Notes: a model not told the origin generated them from the sequence alone. Counted from the first letter of the stretch, positions 10,820 to 22,836 are shown. The stretch is 64,000 nt of DNA from Elephas maximus indicus (GCF_024166365.1 NC_064819.1:204687293-204751292); one strand, 5' to 3'. Program-made: numbers and translations.

Positions 10820-10985
10820 TCACCAAGAACTTCCTATGTGCCAGGTGCAGGGTAAGGGGTAGACATGCATTATATCATTTAATTCTTGCAAACACTCTGT
10901 GACCCACCTACTGTGTTGTCTTCACTTTGCAGTTGAGAAGTGAAGTAACCAGCCAAGTTGACACATTCAGCAAAAGGTGGACCAA
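10820..10985. repeat. MIR-like fossil
   Basis: CTTCCTATGTGCCAGGTGCA, TATATCATTTAATTCTTGCA, AACACTCTGTGACCCACCTA and CACTTTGCAGTTGAGAAGTG are the pattern of an old antisense MIR. Borders are approximate. Confidence 0.6.
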
Positions 10986-11780
10986 AATTTTGAGCAAAAT
11001 TCTTCCTATTTGATTCACCCTATATGTTACATTGAAAAATACAAAAGGTTAGAAGAGAAATGATCACTTGGAAACTGTGGCTGGCCCTCACAGGATTTGA
11101 TCTTTTGGCTATGTCAATTCATGACGAGTTCTTTCCGGAAACCTTTGAGAAACATATTCCATGGAGAAGCTTCTGCTTTGTAAGAAGCCTGACAAAGCAA
11201 ACTATTTGTTTACTGAAAAACCCCAGCTCTGTGAAATAAGGAGCAGCAAACCGTAGCAGTAGTTTCCAACTTCTGACATATTTCAATCATCTGGGGGGTT
11301 TTGAAAAAAATACGAGTACCTGGGCCCCATCCCAATCCAATTAAAACAGAATTTCTTAGGGGTGGGGCCTGGGCCTTGGTGAATTTTAAAATCTCCCTTG
11401 GTGATTGTAATGTGCGGTAGGGCTGGGGGCAGCTTGCTTTTCTCTCATCATAGCTCTGAGCACCATTCCAGAGCCTCTTCTCTGGCCTTTCTGTCTCCTC
11501 CATCTTTAATCATTCCAGATGGGAAAAAATGTTCAACATACAATGAAGTAACAAGAAAAAAAATTTTTTTTTTTTTGTTGCTTAGAGGCTCAACTGGTAA
11601 ATGCTTGTAATTGTTGTTTATTTTGTAAACATATTTGTGCTCTGCCAGGAGAATTTTCTAGTTTCAGAAGTTATACCAAAAGACAACAGTAGATGGCCTA
11701 CCTCTCCAGAAAGAAAGATCAAAGAACTAACACTGTTAAAGAGCCAAAGCTCTCCTTGTGAATTAACCTGGGGCTGCAGT
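10986..11780. other. Intergenic DNA, no recognised feature
   Basis: Unique-looking sequence with a T run near 11563-11576. 11260-11420 (CATATTTCAATCATCTGGGG, ATCTCCCTTGGTGATTGTAA) resembles a MER5-like DNA transposon fossil but is too diverged to delimit. Confidence 0.5.
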
Positions 11781-11781
11781 T

Positions 11782-11840
11782 GGGTGGGGGGGGAGGCGAA
11801 GGGAGGGGAGGGGAGGAGGGGGAGGGGAGGGGAGGGGAGA
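11782..11840 (+). repeat. G-rich homopurine tract, GGGGA repeats
   Basis: About 59 bases almost entirely G and A on the plus strand, with at least eight G runs of three or more, including GGGGGGGG near 11785 and repeated GGGGA units. By composition it can form G-quadruplex or triplex DNA. No gene is near. Confidence 0.9.
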
Positions 11841-12345
11841 AGATTAAAGACATAATGAGGCAAACAAGAATGCAGTCTTTCCTAGCCTAATCAAAGAGTG
11901 GGTTAAAAGAATCACTTAAAAAATGCTGAGGATGGAAATGAGCAAAAGTGATTCCAGGCACACACTCTTTGATACTGATAATGAAAGTAGTGAAAGTTTG
12001 AACAGGGAAGTTGGCAGACCATAAAAGTTGAGTTCCAAAGCTACCCCTAACCGTGGGTGTCTTTTTTCCTCTTTTTGGGTGAAAGTGGGAATGGAAGATT
12101 TGGGTTTACATGAACAACATCCACGAGGAAAATGGTTATGTCTTTCCCTGACTGCCAATATACTTCGTACAGAAGGTCCAGAAAGTCCAGGAATTTCCAT
12201 TGCATCATCTATTCTTAAAATGGTTTTCATTTTCACTTTTGCCACTCATATTTAATACTTCAGAGACATCAAGTAAATACATTTCTCATTGGAATTTAAT
12301 GAAAGAAAAATTCTAGTTAAAATCCAACTGCTATATCGTTAGACC
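11841..12345. other. Intergenic DNA, no recognised feature
   Basis: No repeat or gene recognised. The overlapping frames on both strands (11916-12245 and 12028-12255) have no domain. Confidence 0.5.
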
Positions 12346-12531
12346 AACAAAACAAAACCAAACCCATTGCTGTCGAGTTGATTCTAACTCATAACGATCC
12401 TACAGGACAGAGTAGAACTGCCCCATAAGGTTTCCAAGGCTGTAGTCTTTACGGAAGCAGAGTAGTGGATTTGAACTACCAACATTTTGGTTAGCAGCCA
12501 GGCTCTCAACCACTGCACCACAAGGGTTCCT
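12346..12531 (-). mobile_element. AfroSINE, intermediate length
   Basis: Minus-strand copy keeping part of the mid block (GGCTGTAGTCTTTACGGAAG) but lacking the section next to the B box. Ends CACTGCACCACAAGGGTTCC. Its deletion differs from the short class. Confidence 0.85.
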
Positions 12532-13120
12532 CTGGATGGGTAGTCTAGATCAAAGTGCTTGTGATAACTGAAATAGAGCTTAAGTGGATTGTCTTTTTTA
12601 TACACATGTACATTTTAACCAATAAAAATAATAATATGCTCTATAAAGAATTTTTTTCCTGTGGATCTTAATACATGCTCAAGGGATACTCATTCCCTCA
12701 GGTAGGAAAGTACAGCTTATCATTTCCATTTTAGAGTTGGGCCAACTGAGAGAAGAAAAGTGAGTTGGCAAAGATCTTCAGGTGAAGGTGGTCTCATTAC
12801 TCCCAATCCAGAGTTCCACTTTTAAACGACCTTTCCTGCTTTATTACTTTCAGACAGGTAGAAGTTTGAGGCTGCATTTTCGCTGTTAAGACTGGTGGTA
12901 TCCTAGTTCTAGGACCTGTCATGACTAAAAACCCAGAGCCCAATTTTAGTCGTTAATTTCAAATTTCGACCCCAAACTCACTCTGGACCTGTGTAAAGCC
13001 AGAGACCCTACTTAAAGCTACAGGGGGAAGGGGGACAGGGCAAGAGAGCACATCCCTGTTACAGTGTTTATGATCCAACCCACAACTGGATGCCAGGAAC
13101 ATTGAACCCCATTACACCAA
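12532..13120. other. Intergenic DNA with possible MIR remnant
   Basis: 12710-12830 (ACAGCTTATCATTTCCATTT, AGAGTTGGGCCAACTGAGAG, GGCAAAGATCTTCAGGTG) resembles an antisense MIR; the rest is unassigned. Confidence 0.45.
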
Positions 13121-13304
13121 TCCCTGGGTAATGCAAACAGTTAAGCACTTGACTACTAGTCAAAAAGTTGATGCCTTGGACGACAGGCCTGGTGATCTGC
13201 TTCTGAAAGGTCCCAGCCTTGAAAACCCTGTGGAGCAGTTCTACTCTGCACACGTGGGTTTGCCATGCGTGAGAATAAACTTGACAGCACCTAACGACAA
13301 CAAA
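13121..13304 (+). mobile_element. AfroSINE, long class, diverged
   Basis: Contains CCTGGTGATCTGCTTCTGAA, CAGCCTTGAAAACCCTGTGG and the tail GACAGCACCTAACGACAACA. The head is diverged. Confidence 0.85.
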
Positions 13305-13378
13305 CAAAGTCAGGGTCCTACGTATACACAATTGCAGACCATCAGAGTTCCATTTTAGAGTGCCTAGAAGGGTGTTGG

Positions 13379-13550
13379 GGAGCCCTGATGGCACAATGGT
13401 TAAGTGTTTAGCTGCTAACCAAAAGGCTGGCAGTTCAAATCCACCAGCAGCTGCTCCTTGGAAACTCTATGGGGCAGTTCTACTCCGTGCTAAGGGTCAC
13501 TATACGTTGGAATCAACTTCACTGCAAAGGGTCTTTTTTTTTTTTTTTAA
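13379..13550 (+). mobile_element. AfroSINE, short class
   Basis: GGAGCCCTGATGGCACAATG, CTGCTAACCAAAAGGCTGGC, CAGCTGCTCCTTGGAAACTC, then GTTGGAATCAACTTCACTGC and a T-rich tail. The mid block is absent. One of three plus-strand SINEs packed into 640 bp. Confidence 0.9.
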
Positions 13551-13570
13551 GGTATTTAAATACGAGTACC

Positions 13571-13756
13571 TGGGCCCTGGTGTGGCAAATAGTTCAGCGC
13601 CCCACTGCTAACTGAAAGGCTTTTCGGGAGAAAGACCTGGCAAGCTGCTTCCATAAAAATTACAGCCAAGAAAACCCTATGGGGCAGTTCTACTTTGTCA
13701 CATGGGGTCTCTATGAGTCTGAATTGACTTGATGGCACCTAACGACAACAACAAAA
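13571..13756 (+). mobile_element. AfroSINE, long class
   Basis: TGGGCCCTGGTGTGGCAAAT, GAGAAAGACCTGGCAAGCTG, AACCCTATGGGGCAGTTCTA and the tail GATGGCACCTAACGACAACA. Mid block present and tail of the ACAAC type. Confidence 0.9.
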
Positions 13757-14450
13757 ATATGCTGAGTTTTCATTTTGCCCTATGATCTAGCAATTTGTGC
13801 AGCCATGGCAATATGTTGACCCTGCCCTGAAGCTCTGATAGAAAAGAGAGATGTTTTCTTTCAAGCCCATTCATCATCAGCCCTCAGTGAGCAGAAAGAA
13901 GGGAATGGTGGGGGTAGCCTACGGTAGACAGCTGTGGCCTCAGGGCCATGAGGGCAGGTAAACAATGGGTTATAGCTTAACCACATCCTTCTAGCAGTGA
14001 GGTCACCCCAACCTTGGCCCAGCTGGTAAAGGTCTAAGGATGCGCTCTGAGGTGTTTATTCTACCTGTGCACATCGAGTTATTTTTACTGAGGCTGATTC
14101 CTGTTTAATGCTCAGAATGGGAGGCTGCTGAAAACCCTTTTTAACAGAGCAGACAATTCAGGCTGAGTGCTCACTTCCCACAACTGCATCTGCAAACACG
14201 TATGGTGATGGCGGTAATAGGCTTGTTGGATGGTTCACTTAATTCCTGAGTACTTGATTAATTCCTGTTATAACTACAAACAGATCTATTCCTGTGTTAA
14301 GCACACTACTCCTGTGAAGAGATCATATAAGTCTATATTCAGATACGTTTTTCAATAAAAATTTTAATTCCTGTGAACATTTTCAGGAAGTTACACTAAA
14401 CCCCATCATCGTGATTTTTTTTCTACTTAAAATTGTTTTCTTTTATTTCT
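13757..14450. other. Intergenic DNA, no recognised feature
   Basis: Unique-looking sequence; no gene or repeat recognised. Confidence 0.5.
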
Positions 14451-14515
14451 AGTGTTGCTGTGAGTCAGAATCGGCTGGATGAAAATGGGTTTGGTTTTTT
14501 TTTGTTTGTTTGTTT
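14451..14515 (+). mobile_element. AfroSINE 3'-tail fragment
   Basis: Only the end of a SINE: GTTGCTGTGAGTCAGAATCG followed by GGGTTTGGTTTTTTTTTG, the T-rich tail of the short class. Confidence 0.8.
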
Positions 14516-14551
14516 ATCTCTAGAATGAAATCCAGGCTCCAAAAGAAAGAG

Positions 14552-14756
14552 TGTTGTTGTTGGGTGCCATCAAGTTGCTTCCAACTGATAGTGACCCCAT
14601 GTGACAGAGTAGAACTGCCCCATAGTGTTTTCTTGGTTATAATCTTTACGGAAGCAGATCTGTTGATCTTTCTCCCACGGAGCCCCTGGGTATGTGGGAG
14701 CCAACAACCTTCAGGTTAGCAGCTGAGTGTTTAACTGTTGTGCCACCAGAGCTCCT
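14552..14756 (-). mobile_element. AfroSINE, long class
   Basis: Plus strand reads TTGTTGTTGGGTGCCATCAA, TTATAATCTTTACGGAAGCA, CTTTCTCCCACGGAGCCCCT and ends TTGTGCCACCAGAGCTCCT. Confidence 0.9.
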
Positions 14757-15789
14757 TAGAGAAGAAATAGAAGTTCTTTTATAAACTATCTCCAGTGTAT
14801 CTGTCCATCTTAATCATCTACTACTCTCTACGCCCTTCTATATCCCCCAGAACATACCCACTGCTCTTGCTACCCAGAGCTAACCATTTTCAGAGTGTTT
14901 TGACCACAATTGCAAGCTGAGGGTCTGTGGGCCCATCCTCCCCACAGACATGTTTTGTTTGGACCTTTCCGTATTTAAAAAGATTTTTGTTTGGACATTT
15001 CACAAAGCTTCTATCTTCTTGTGAGAAATGGAAGATTCGCCAACAATGGGCCCACATTCCTACATAAGCAAACTGCTGAAGCTAAGTAATGGCTTCCTGC
15101 TTTTAGATGTGGCAGGCACTTTCTAGTTCATCACAATCCCAATTTCTTCTGCACCATACCTAGTCCGAACACTCATTTTTCTTACCTATCTCTTCCCTCT
15201 AAGGCCTCGTACTTTTACACCATAGTATTCCCTCATACTTTTTTTTATTCCTTCATACTAGTTTCTAGTTGGGGAATGTTCTTCCTAGTTTCTCTCTGGT
15301 TGAGTTTTACCAACTCCAATTCAATATCTCCGCCCCCACCCCCCCCGTGAAGTCCTCCATTAGCCCTCTTCATCTACGATCCTTGAGCACCTTGTACACA
15401 CTGCTGTCATAGTGTCGATCGCAGTATATTAAAATCCATTATAAGCACAAAGCACCCTGACTACCTGTCTTCTCAGGTACAAGGTTCTGGTTCTATTTAT
15501 CTCTGTACTGCCAGTATTTAATTCAGAGGTGCTGATGAATGAATAAGTATCCAAGCAAGTTATAACATGAGGTAAAATAAACTGATTGAAGGGGAGTGAC
15601 TATTTTTTCTGAGTCAGGCATAGGTTGTTTTGACAGTGGTTGAAAGTGGGGCAAGAAAGTAGGATAGCAATAAAGAACATAAGCACAGTCCTTGGCTAAA
15701 AACAAATTCAGAAAGCAGGGCACATAATTGTATATTCAATGACATATGTAAATACAATTAGGTAAAATAATAATAAAACTAGATGAATG
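14757..15789. other. Intergenic DNA, no recognised feature
   Basis: Pyrimidine-rich in places (15100-15340), with a C run at 15336-15347. Parts may be L2-derived (15355-15530 has CTTGAGCACCTTGTACACAC and a CAGTATTTAATTCAGAGGTG end) but I do not delimit them. Confidence 0.45.
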
Positions 15790-15930
15790 GACAAGAGAAC
15801 CCAGCATGGAAAGGGAAAAGCAGAGATGCTGACACGTTGTGGGGATTGCAGACAATGTCCCCGAACAATTTGTGTATAAATTTTTGAATGAAAAACAAAT
15901 TGTACTGTCAACTTTCACCTAAAATACACA
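15790..15930 (+). mobile_element. L1 LINE 3' UTR end
   Basis: Matches the L1 end at 35280-35400 in order: GCTGACACGTTGTGGGGATT, CAGACAATGTCCCCGAACAA, AATTGTACTGTCAACTTTCA and CCTAAAATACACACACAAAA. Only the last part of the 3' UTR is present. Confidence 0.75.
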
Positions 15931-17505
15931 CACAAAATAATAGTAATAATAACCATACTTGAGGAAAACTTTTAAAAAACATACAAATACTTAGTCTCTG
16001 GCCAAAATAATTTTTTTAAATATAGTCATATTGTTCTTATAATTAAAGAAGAACAATTTGGGGAGATGTTTATAAACCTATTCGTCTACATAACAGAGGC
16101 AAGAGGTTTAAACTGCTAAATGTGTATCATGAAAGAAAGGAAAAAGAAAACCAAGGAGAAAGTAACTCTCATTTTTCTGAACTTTTTGCTAAAAATACTG
16201 AATTCATTAACACTGAAAGGAGTTGACTGGTAAGTAGACCAGAGGTCAGCTGTATTTTTCCAGAGTAATGATTGCCATTGCATGGTCTTTAAATATCTTA
16301 TGCTTGTTTCTTAAATTAACTCTAACCAACAAGTAAAATATGGGGAAACAGCTGGACAGTTGTTGACTGAATAGGGTATATGAAAAGTAAAAATTATTTG
16401 CACACAGAACAACAAAACTAGTAACCTAGGCTAGTATACAACAATGATCCATTTTGTCTGATGGAATCTTCTTTGTTACTGTAAGAGGTACACAGGCTTC
16501 ATTGTATATAATTCTCAGAGCACCTCCTTTACCCTCTAACTGAAGTACACTGACAAATATGTCCTTGCATGCTTTTAAATTTGTGCTTTATACTACCTGC
16601 TATTAATCTACTCCTACTTCTTTTCCACTAGCTGCTTAAAAAGGAAGAAGAAAGAAACATGTAGTAATTGACCTAAAAAGACAAGTTGCCAATTTTTTAA
16701 ATGAAAGAAAGGAAGTATAGGGTGACAAATTTATGTGGGAGGGATATTTTGAATGACTTCAAGGAACCTCTTTTTTTTTTTTTTTGGTAAAACATCAAGT
16801 TAGTGGTATGTTCTTTTTTTCCCCCTCTTACAAAATCCTGTTGCAGAAATAAAACATACATATCTTAGCATAAGATACTAATTTCCTCAAGCATCTTGTA
16901 TGAAATTACAAAACTCATGATGAAATAACAGCCTCTTTAAACACTGTGTTCAGTATCTCTGACTTCAGTTTATGCCGTTAGAAAGTCCCGGACGTCAGAA
17001 TATTCATTGTCAAGCCCATGCCCCTCAACGCTCTGCTGTATAAGCAAATAAGAGATAGAAAAGTTAAGGGGAAAAGCTGAAACATCTCCTTCTGGGAGGC
17101 AGAAAGTATCTTCTCCGCTTTATCATTCTAAAGTATCTATTATCATGGTCAAATCCTTTCCTGTCACCAGTTTTTTTTAATTAAATGTTTTATTTTACTT
17201 TGATGGACAGCAAAATGCATAGGCTTCGTAGCCTATAAATATGTAAAAACTGATTTCTTGAATCCTAGGGATTAAAATTGTTTGCCTTGGGAAACTGGCT
17301 AAAATTTCACCGGGATATCTAATGCAAAACTACATCAGTTACAGTCTTATTTTCTTCTATTTCTATTCTTTGCCATAGCAGAAACTGACCTTTGACTTGC
17401 AAGAAGAATGCAAAGTTCGGCTAAGTTGTCATTATCTCTTTTTCAATAAATCAGTCAGCATGAAATCTTGTCCATCAGTTTCCATTTAAATGAACCACCT
17501 CCCAA
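15931..17505. other. Intergenic DNA, no recognised feature
   Basis: A 1.6-kb A/T-rich stretch without a recognisable repeat apart from a T run at 16771-16785. Not assessable for conservation from one sequence. Confidence 0.5.
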
Positions 17506-17710
17506 TTACAGTAATGCAAATGGTTATTGTGCTCAGCTGCTAACTAAAAAATTGGAGGTTCAAATCCACCCAGAGATACCTCAAAAAAAAGGCCTGGTGA
17601 TCTACTTCCAAAACATCTGCCATTGAAAACTCCATAGAGCAGAGTTGTACTCTGACACACATGGGGTCACCAGGTGTCGGAATCGACATGGTGGCGACTG
17701 GTTTGGTTTG
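17506..17710 (+). mobile_element. AfroSINE, long class, diverged
   Basis: CTCAGCTGCTAACTAAAAAA, GGTTCAAATCCACCC (B box), GGCCTGGTGATCTACTTCCA and GTGTCGGAATCGACATGGTG. It has the mid block but a GGTTTGGTTT-type tail, one of the few mixed copies here. Confidence 0.85.
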
Positions 17711-17889
17711 ATGCTATAATTCAACTTACTTAGCTAAGATTTTGTTTTTTGCAAAACGTTTTGTTTTTGTAGCTTTATTCTGTATTTGGCCTCATCAAAT
17801 TGCCTATTGGCCTTCTTTTTCCATGTGGATATATATCAAATACACATCTGGGTACATTAGGGATGGCAACAGTCTGAGGCCCTTTGACT

Positions 17890-18065
17890 TTGACACTTAC
17901 TTGTTCTGTGCCCTTAGGCAAATTTCTTAACCTTTTTTAACTCTCAATTCCCTCATCTTCAAAATAAGGCTAATATCTTACCTAGAGTATTGCTGCGAAG
18001 ATTAAATGGGACAATGTATATCGAGCTCTTAGTCTAGTCCCTGAAACATAAAAACTTGCTTAATA
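17890..18065 (+). repeat. MIR SINE fossil
   Basis: In order: CTTGTTCTGTGCCCTTAGGC, AAATTTCTTAACCTTTTTTA, CCCTCATCTTCAAAATAAGG, GCTGCGAAGATTAAATGGGA and CTTAGTCTAGTCCCTGAAAC. This is the MIR core through its 3' end. Confidence 0.8.
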
Positions 18066-18319
18066 AGTAATAGTGACAATGGAGGTGACCACAGTGGTGG
18101 TGATGATATTTGGGACAAATAAACATATGATTGGGGGACAGAAAAAAAAGAGAACAGCTTTGAGTATTCCATACCCAGCCCATGTGTACCAGACAGAATT
18201 CATGAGTTCTTCACCCAACCCAGGAAAAGACGGGAAGAAAGTGAGGTTTTTGATGCTATTTAAATGGTACAGAGGGATGAGAGGGGGCCATTGACAGGTT
18301 GTGACAGGTTGTGCAGAGC

Positions 18320-19120
18320 TTATATTCTAGTGGTGGAAGAGACAATTATGAAGTTAAATAAGTACCAATATATAGTAGGTCAGAGAGTAGTTAAGTGCTA
18401 AAGAGAAAAAAATTCAGCAAGGAAGGGGCATGGGGAATGTAGGAGTGAGGACCTGAAATATTAGAATGCACAGGAAAGTCTCACCGAGAAGGCAAATTTG
18501 AGTAAAAATCTAAAGGAAGAAAGCAGTGAGTCATGTGACTACAGAGAAGAACTTCCAGGCAGAAGAAAAAGCAAGTGCGAAGGCCCTGAAGTAGGAGCCA
18601 AAACCAGTTGCCATCAACTCCATTCCAACTCATGGCACCTCCATGAGCTGCAGAGTAGAAATATGCTCCGTAGGGTTCTCATGGCTGTGACCTTTCAGAA
18701 GCAGATCCCCAGGCCTTTCTTCCAAAGCATCTATGGGTGGGTTCAAACCAGTAATCTTTGGGTTAGTAGCCCAGAGCATAACCATTTGCACCATCTAGAG
18801 ACTCCTGAAGTAGGAGCACCCCTAGCAGATTCCAGGATCAGACAAAAAGTCCTGGTGATTCAATTGGCCTGACCAAAAACAGTAGGAGAATATCTAGGTC
18901 AGAGAGATGCAAAATGTGTGTGTGTGTGGTGGGTGCCGATCATATATATGTCATCGTAGAGACTTAGGTTTTTATTTTAAAGTAGGAAACCATCAAAGAC
19001 TTTGGAACAGGGGAGTGACATGGCCTGATTTATCATTAAAAAAAGAACCATCTGTCTGCTCTGTTGAGCAGAAACTGAAGGTGGCCAATTAGAAGAAAAG
19101 ACAATATTCTAGGTGAGAGA
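18320..19120 (+). repeat. Ancient interspersed repeat, family not assigned
   Basis: Carries AAGCAAGTGCGAAGGCCCTG before the SINE and AACAGGGGAGTGACATGGCC after it. The same flavour recurs at 35870-36130 (GTGTAAGCAAAGGCCCTGAG), so both are probably copies of one old family that I cannot name with confidence. Interrupted by a SINE at 18599-18804. Confidence 0.5.
18599..18804 (-). mobile_element. AfroSINE, long class, with perfect TSD
   Basis: Minus-strand SINE flanked by the identical 13-bp target duplication CTGAAGTAGGAGC at 18586-18598 and 18805-18817. Plus strand reads CAGTTGCCATCAACTCCATT and GGCTGTGACCTTTCAGAAGC. Confidence 0.95.
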
Positions 19121-20029
19121 TGATGGTGGTAACAGTCAAGATGGTGAGATGCAGTGATATCCAGGTATATTTTAAAGGTACAGTCAACAAGCTTTCTTGA
19201 TGGATTACAAGGAGAGAAACCAAGTTTTGTAACTGAAAGAATGGAGTTGCCATTTACCAAGAAAGAAGAGACTTAGAAGGAGTCAATTTAGAGAGAAGAG
19301 TCAGGATTTGTGGGACAAGCAGTTAGCTATGAGTCTCAAGTTCAAGGGAGAGATCCTGACTAGAGACAAAACTGCACAATTCTGAGACTAAAGAAGTCTT
19401 TTTAATGCCATTCGTAAGAAACTCTAAAGCAGCAATGGGGTTAACACCTAACACAGACTTTGAACAAGTAGAACAGAAGATGGCAGAGGAGAAGAACATA
19501 GAAATGGGAGGAGATAGGTGATGATGATGCACTGCAAAGACTTTGGGGTCAAGGGTGCCAAACACCACCCACCGTGACAGGAAACTAGCCATGGGGGCGG
19601 GGGGGGAGGGCTGTGAAGGCAGCTCAGCAATTCCACCTCTTCTGTGCCCACCAGTGGGCCCAATGATCTCACCTGTCAGATCTTATTCTATTCTCCTGAC
19701 TCATTTCAAGGACACATGATTAATTTAGTAATCCTAACTTGATCTTTCTATTATGAACATAAATAATAACTTACTAAAGGATTTACTATACAAATAAGTA
19801 ACCTTAAAAAAAAAAGTTTAGAAAGGAAATGTTTATTCATTCCCATAGGCAAAGAAAATGTCATGCTTAAATCGACAGCTGTGTTTGTCAGGAAATCACT
19901 CCTATGGAATTATCAAGGCAGGATCTTCCAAATGGCCACCACCAGTGATTATCATAATTCATGGCCTATGACACCACTCACTCTTGGTGCTTTTCTGCCT
20001 GTATTCTGCTTTTTTCTGGCTCTTTCTCT
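19121..20029. other. Intergenic DNA, no recognised feature
   Basis: No gene or clear repeat. A G-rich run sits at 19594-19609. Overlapping minus-strand frames at 19323-19672 are low-complexity. Confidence 0.5.
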
Positions 20030-20515
20030 CCCATGACAGGAACTCTGTTCTTGGCTCCTTCCTCTTCTCATTCTGTACATGATCTCCTTCTGGGAGCTTA
20101 TACATTCTACGTAACCACCATTTTCTTATTTCTTAGTACTAAGTCTATGAAAATAACTTTTCACTGGGTATATCCTATCGCTTGCAGGTGTCTCAAAAGT
20201 ACCACATCCCAAACCATTGTTTTCTCTCTAAATCCTCTCCTCCTTCAGAATTCCTTCTTCCACATTATACAGCATCATTTATGAAGTTTCCACAACAAGA
20301 AACCTGAGAGTGATCCTAGATTCCTTCATTCCCCCTCTCCTCAACCCAATATCCAATCAGTCCTGTTTATCCTACAACTTAAATGTTACTTCTCCTCTAT
20401 ACCATTTCTGTATTTTGTGCATACTTTTGTCATTCCGTATATCACAACATTTAATTTATTTATAAGCCTGTATCCACTATTAAATTGCAAGTTACTTGAG
20501 GGAGGTTACTGGGCC
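20030..20515 (+). repeat. Probable L2 LINE fossil
   Basis: Pyrimidine-rich sequence ending with TAAATTGCAAGTTACTTGAG and GGAGGTTACTGGGCCTTATT, as an L2 3' end would. Diverged; borders approximate. Confidence 0.5.
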
Positions 20516-21154
20516 TTATTGTGGAAGTAAATTGACTCATTTCAGATTTCAAGAGAGTGAGGTGAATTGGTCAGTATGAGACCATAAACATCAGTGGCTG
20601 CAGCAAGGGCAGTAGAGAAGAAAGGGCCTGCCATCTTGTTACAATAAAAACCATAATTGCAAAGTCATTGTGGATGGTGCCTCCTACAGTTGTGCGTACA
20701 CAGCCTACACAGCCACATGTAGGGGTGTTGATTAAAGACCATTGGATCCGTGGATGAGAATTGACAGAATGACTGATACTTAACCAATGCCATGGTTGGT
20801 GTTGCCAGGGATAAAAAAGTCTCTGAGTCCTTCCGCCCTCCAGGTGCCTTTCACCTTGTTGCAGAGAACAGGTGGATGAATAATCCATAACAGTCTAGAA
20901 TTAATTGATTTATATGGTGTAGATTGTGAACTAGAAGAGAAAAATCAATGAGACCAGTCATAAAAGCCTTGGCGGAGGAAGTGAACTCAAGAAGAGCCTT
21001 CAAAAATGGGTAAAATCAAGTAGAAAAGGAGCCTAAGGAAAAGAAATGAACATATAGGTATAGAAATGTGTTCACAGGACCATCAAGAGACTGACCTGCC
21101 TGAGAGAGATGCTTTGTGTTGGGGGAAAGTAGGAAATGAGGCAAACCAGTGAGT
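20516..21154. other. Intergenic DNA, no recognised feature
   Basis: No gene or repeat recognised. Confidence 0.5.
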
Positions 21155-21352
21155 ACCAGTTGCCATACAGTTAACTCCAACTCATGGCGACCCCATGCAT
21201 GTTAGAGTAAAACTATGCTCCATAAGATTTTCAATGGATTTTTCAGAAGTAGATCACTAGGCCTTTCTTCTGAGGCACCTCTCTGTGGGTAGACTTGAAC
21301 CTCCAACCTTTTAGCTAGCAGCCACTCATTAACTGCTTCTACTACCCAGTAA
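21155..21352 (-). mobile_element. AfroSINE, long class
   Basis: Plus strand: CAGTTGCCATACAGTTAACT, CTCATGGCGACCCCATGCAT, CTAGGCCTTTCTTCTGAGGC and CCTCCAACCTTTTAGCTAGC. Confidence 0.85.
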
Positions 21353-22836
21353 CTCTCAAGAAATAAGGTAAGGCAGGTGAAAGACTGAAAAGGTAGGCAG
21401 AAGATAAATGCCCAAACCCACAAGAGTCATTAATTTGATCAACTTTTAATTAAAATTTGACTCTATACTCTACCTTAAGGTTAACATATATACTACATAC
21501 ATCATACGTGTATATATATTTGGCTGAGTTCCATTTCCTTATATCTTCTTAAACATGAAGCACAATGACATGACCCACAGCAGTCTACACAAATACAGGA
21601 AGGGGAGGATGTGCCTGATGTCAATCAATGGGGACACACCAGCTGATCAAGGAAGGACATTATTTCACTTTAAAAAGAGGCTTTTAATGGGAAAGGCAAC
21701 ACCAAGAGGAACTGAGGGGGAGGCAACCAGAGCTAGAACTCCATGGTAGCACATCAATTACAACCTCAACAAATACGTGTTTAACTACAGAAAGACCATT
21801 TCAAGGCTGGTCCAAAGAAACATCTCTGTTGGTGCATGTGATGGAAACAGAAGGTATCAGTTAAAGAAAGGACAAGAAAGGAAATGAAAGAGAGGTGTGA
21901 GGTTTGTCAGCCTTTTCCCTAAGCAGCCTCTCCAGTTCTCAGTGAGTGCAACATAGCTACCCAACATGACAGAAAACTCATCATGAAACTCGAGCCAGTG
22001 GCAAAGCAGAATGAGCAATTTCATAGAACAACAACGGACATGAGGTCTGAGCAGAACTACAAAAGGCAGAAAAGTTAACTGTGAAACCTCCAACAGTTAG
22101 GTACCGCCTGGTTCAGGAGCAACAAAATTGAGATACAGTCTTAAACTTAACTCCCAGATGTAAATATTTTTCTTTTATGAGCTTGCTTAGAAACTGAACA
22201 TACTTGACTGTAGAAGTTTTTTTTTCTTCTTCTTTCTGTAATTTGTTGTGTATTATCAGCTATTTACATAATTACTCTAATTAAGCTAGTTACAGCAGTT
22301 CCTGTAAATATGAGAAAGATCACTGAAACATGTAATTATGTCCTTATATCATTAATTAAACTCTATCAGCTGGGAAAATTACTGTAACTATGTCTGGAGG
22401 TGTCATTAGTCTGTGTAATAGAGACATAGAATTCTTTATTGAACTACAATAAAGTGCTCTGCAGGAATAATTCTTTGAAAACACCACTTATGATTTTTAA
22501 AGTTCAAGATCTCAGGCATAAAAGAAAAATTTCTCTTTCATACCCTACAATGGTTCGAAAAACAGATACCTGTTTTAGGTTTCCTTTCCTACAAAGTTGA
22601 ACAGAATTCAAATTGACGAGTGAGTCCAACTCCCTAGTGGTCATTGCTGGCATTGCTGCAGAAGTGGGCAGTGCCTGAGCCTGGAGCTCTTCCTCCTGGA
22701 ATTAGCACAGCCAGGGCCCATGCTCTGAAACGCTCAAGGAGGCCACATCTGCCTTCCATGCTGGTCCCGTCTCAATTGTTCCCTCCTGGATTCTCATGCA
22801 CCTAGAGATCAACTTCTTCTTACAGAGTTTATTATT
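21353..22836. other. Intergenic DNA, possible conserved A/T-rich block
   Basis: No gene or repeat recognised over 1.5 kb. 22240-22400 is rich in TAATTA/ATTAAT words (CATAATTACTCTAATTAAGC and TATCATTAATTAAACTC), resembling many conserved non-coding elements; conservation cannot be judged here. Confidence 0.4.
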
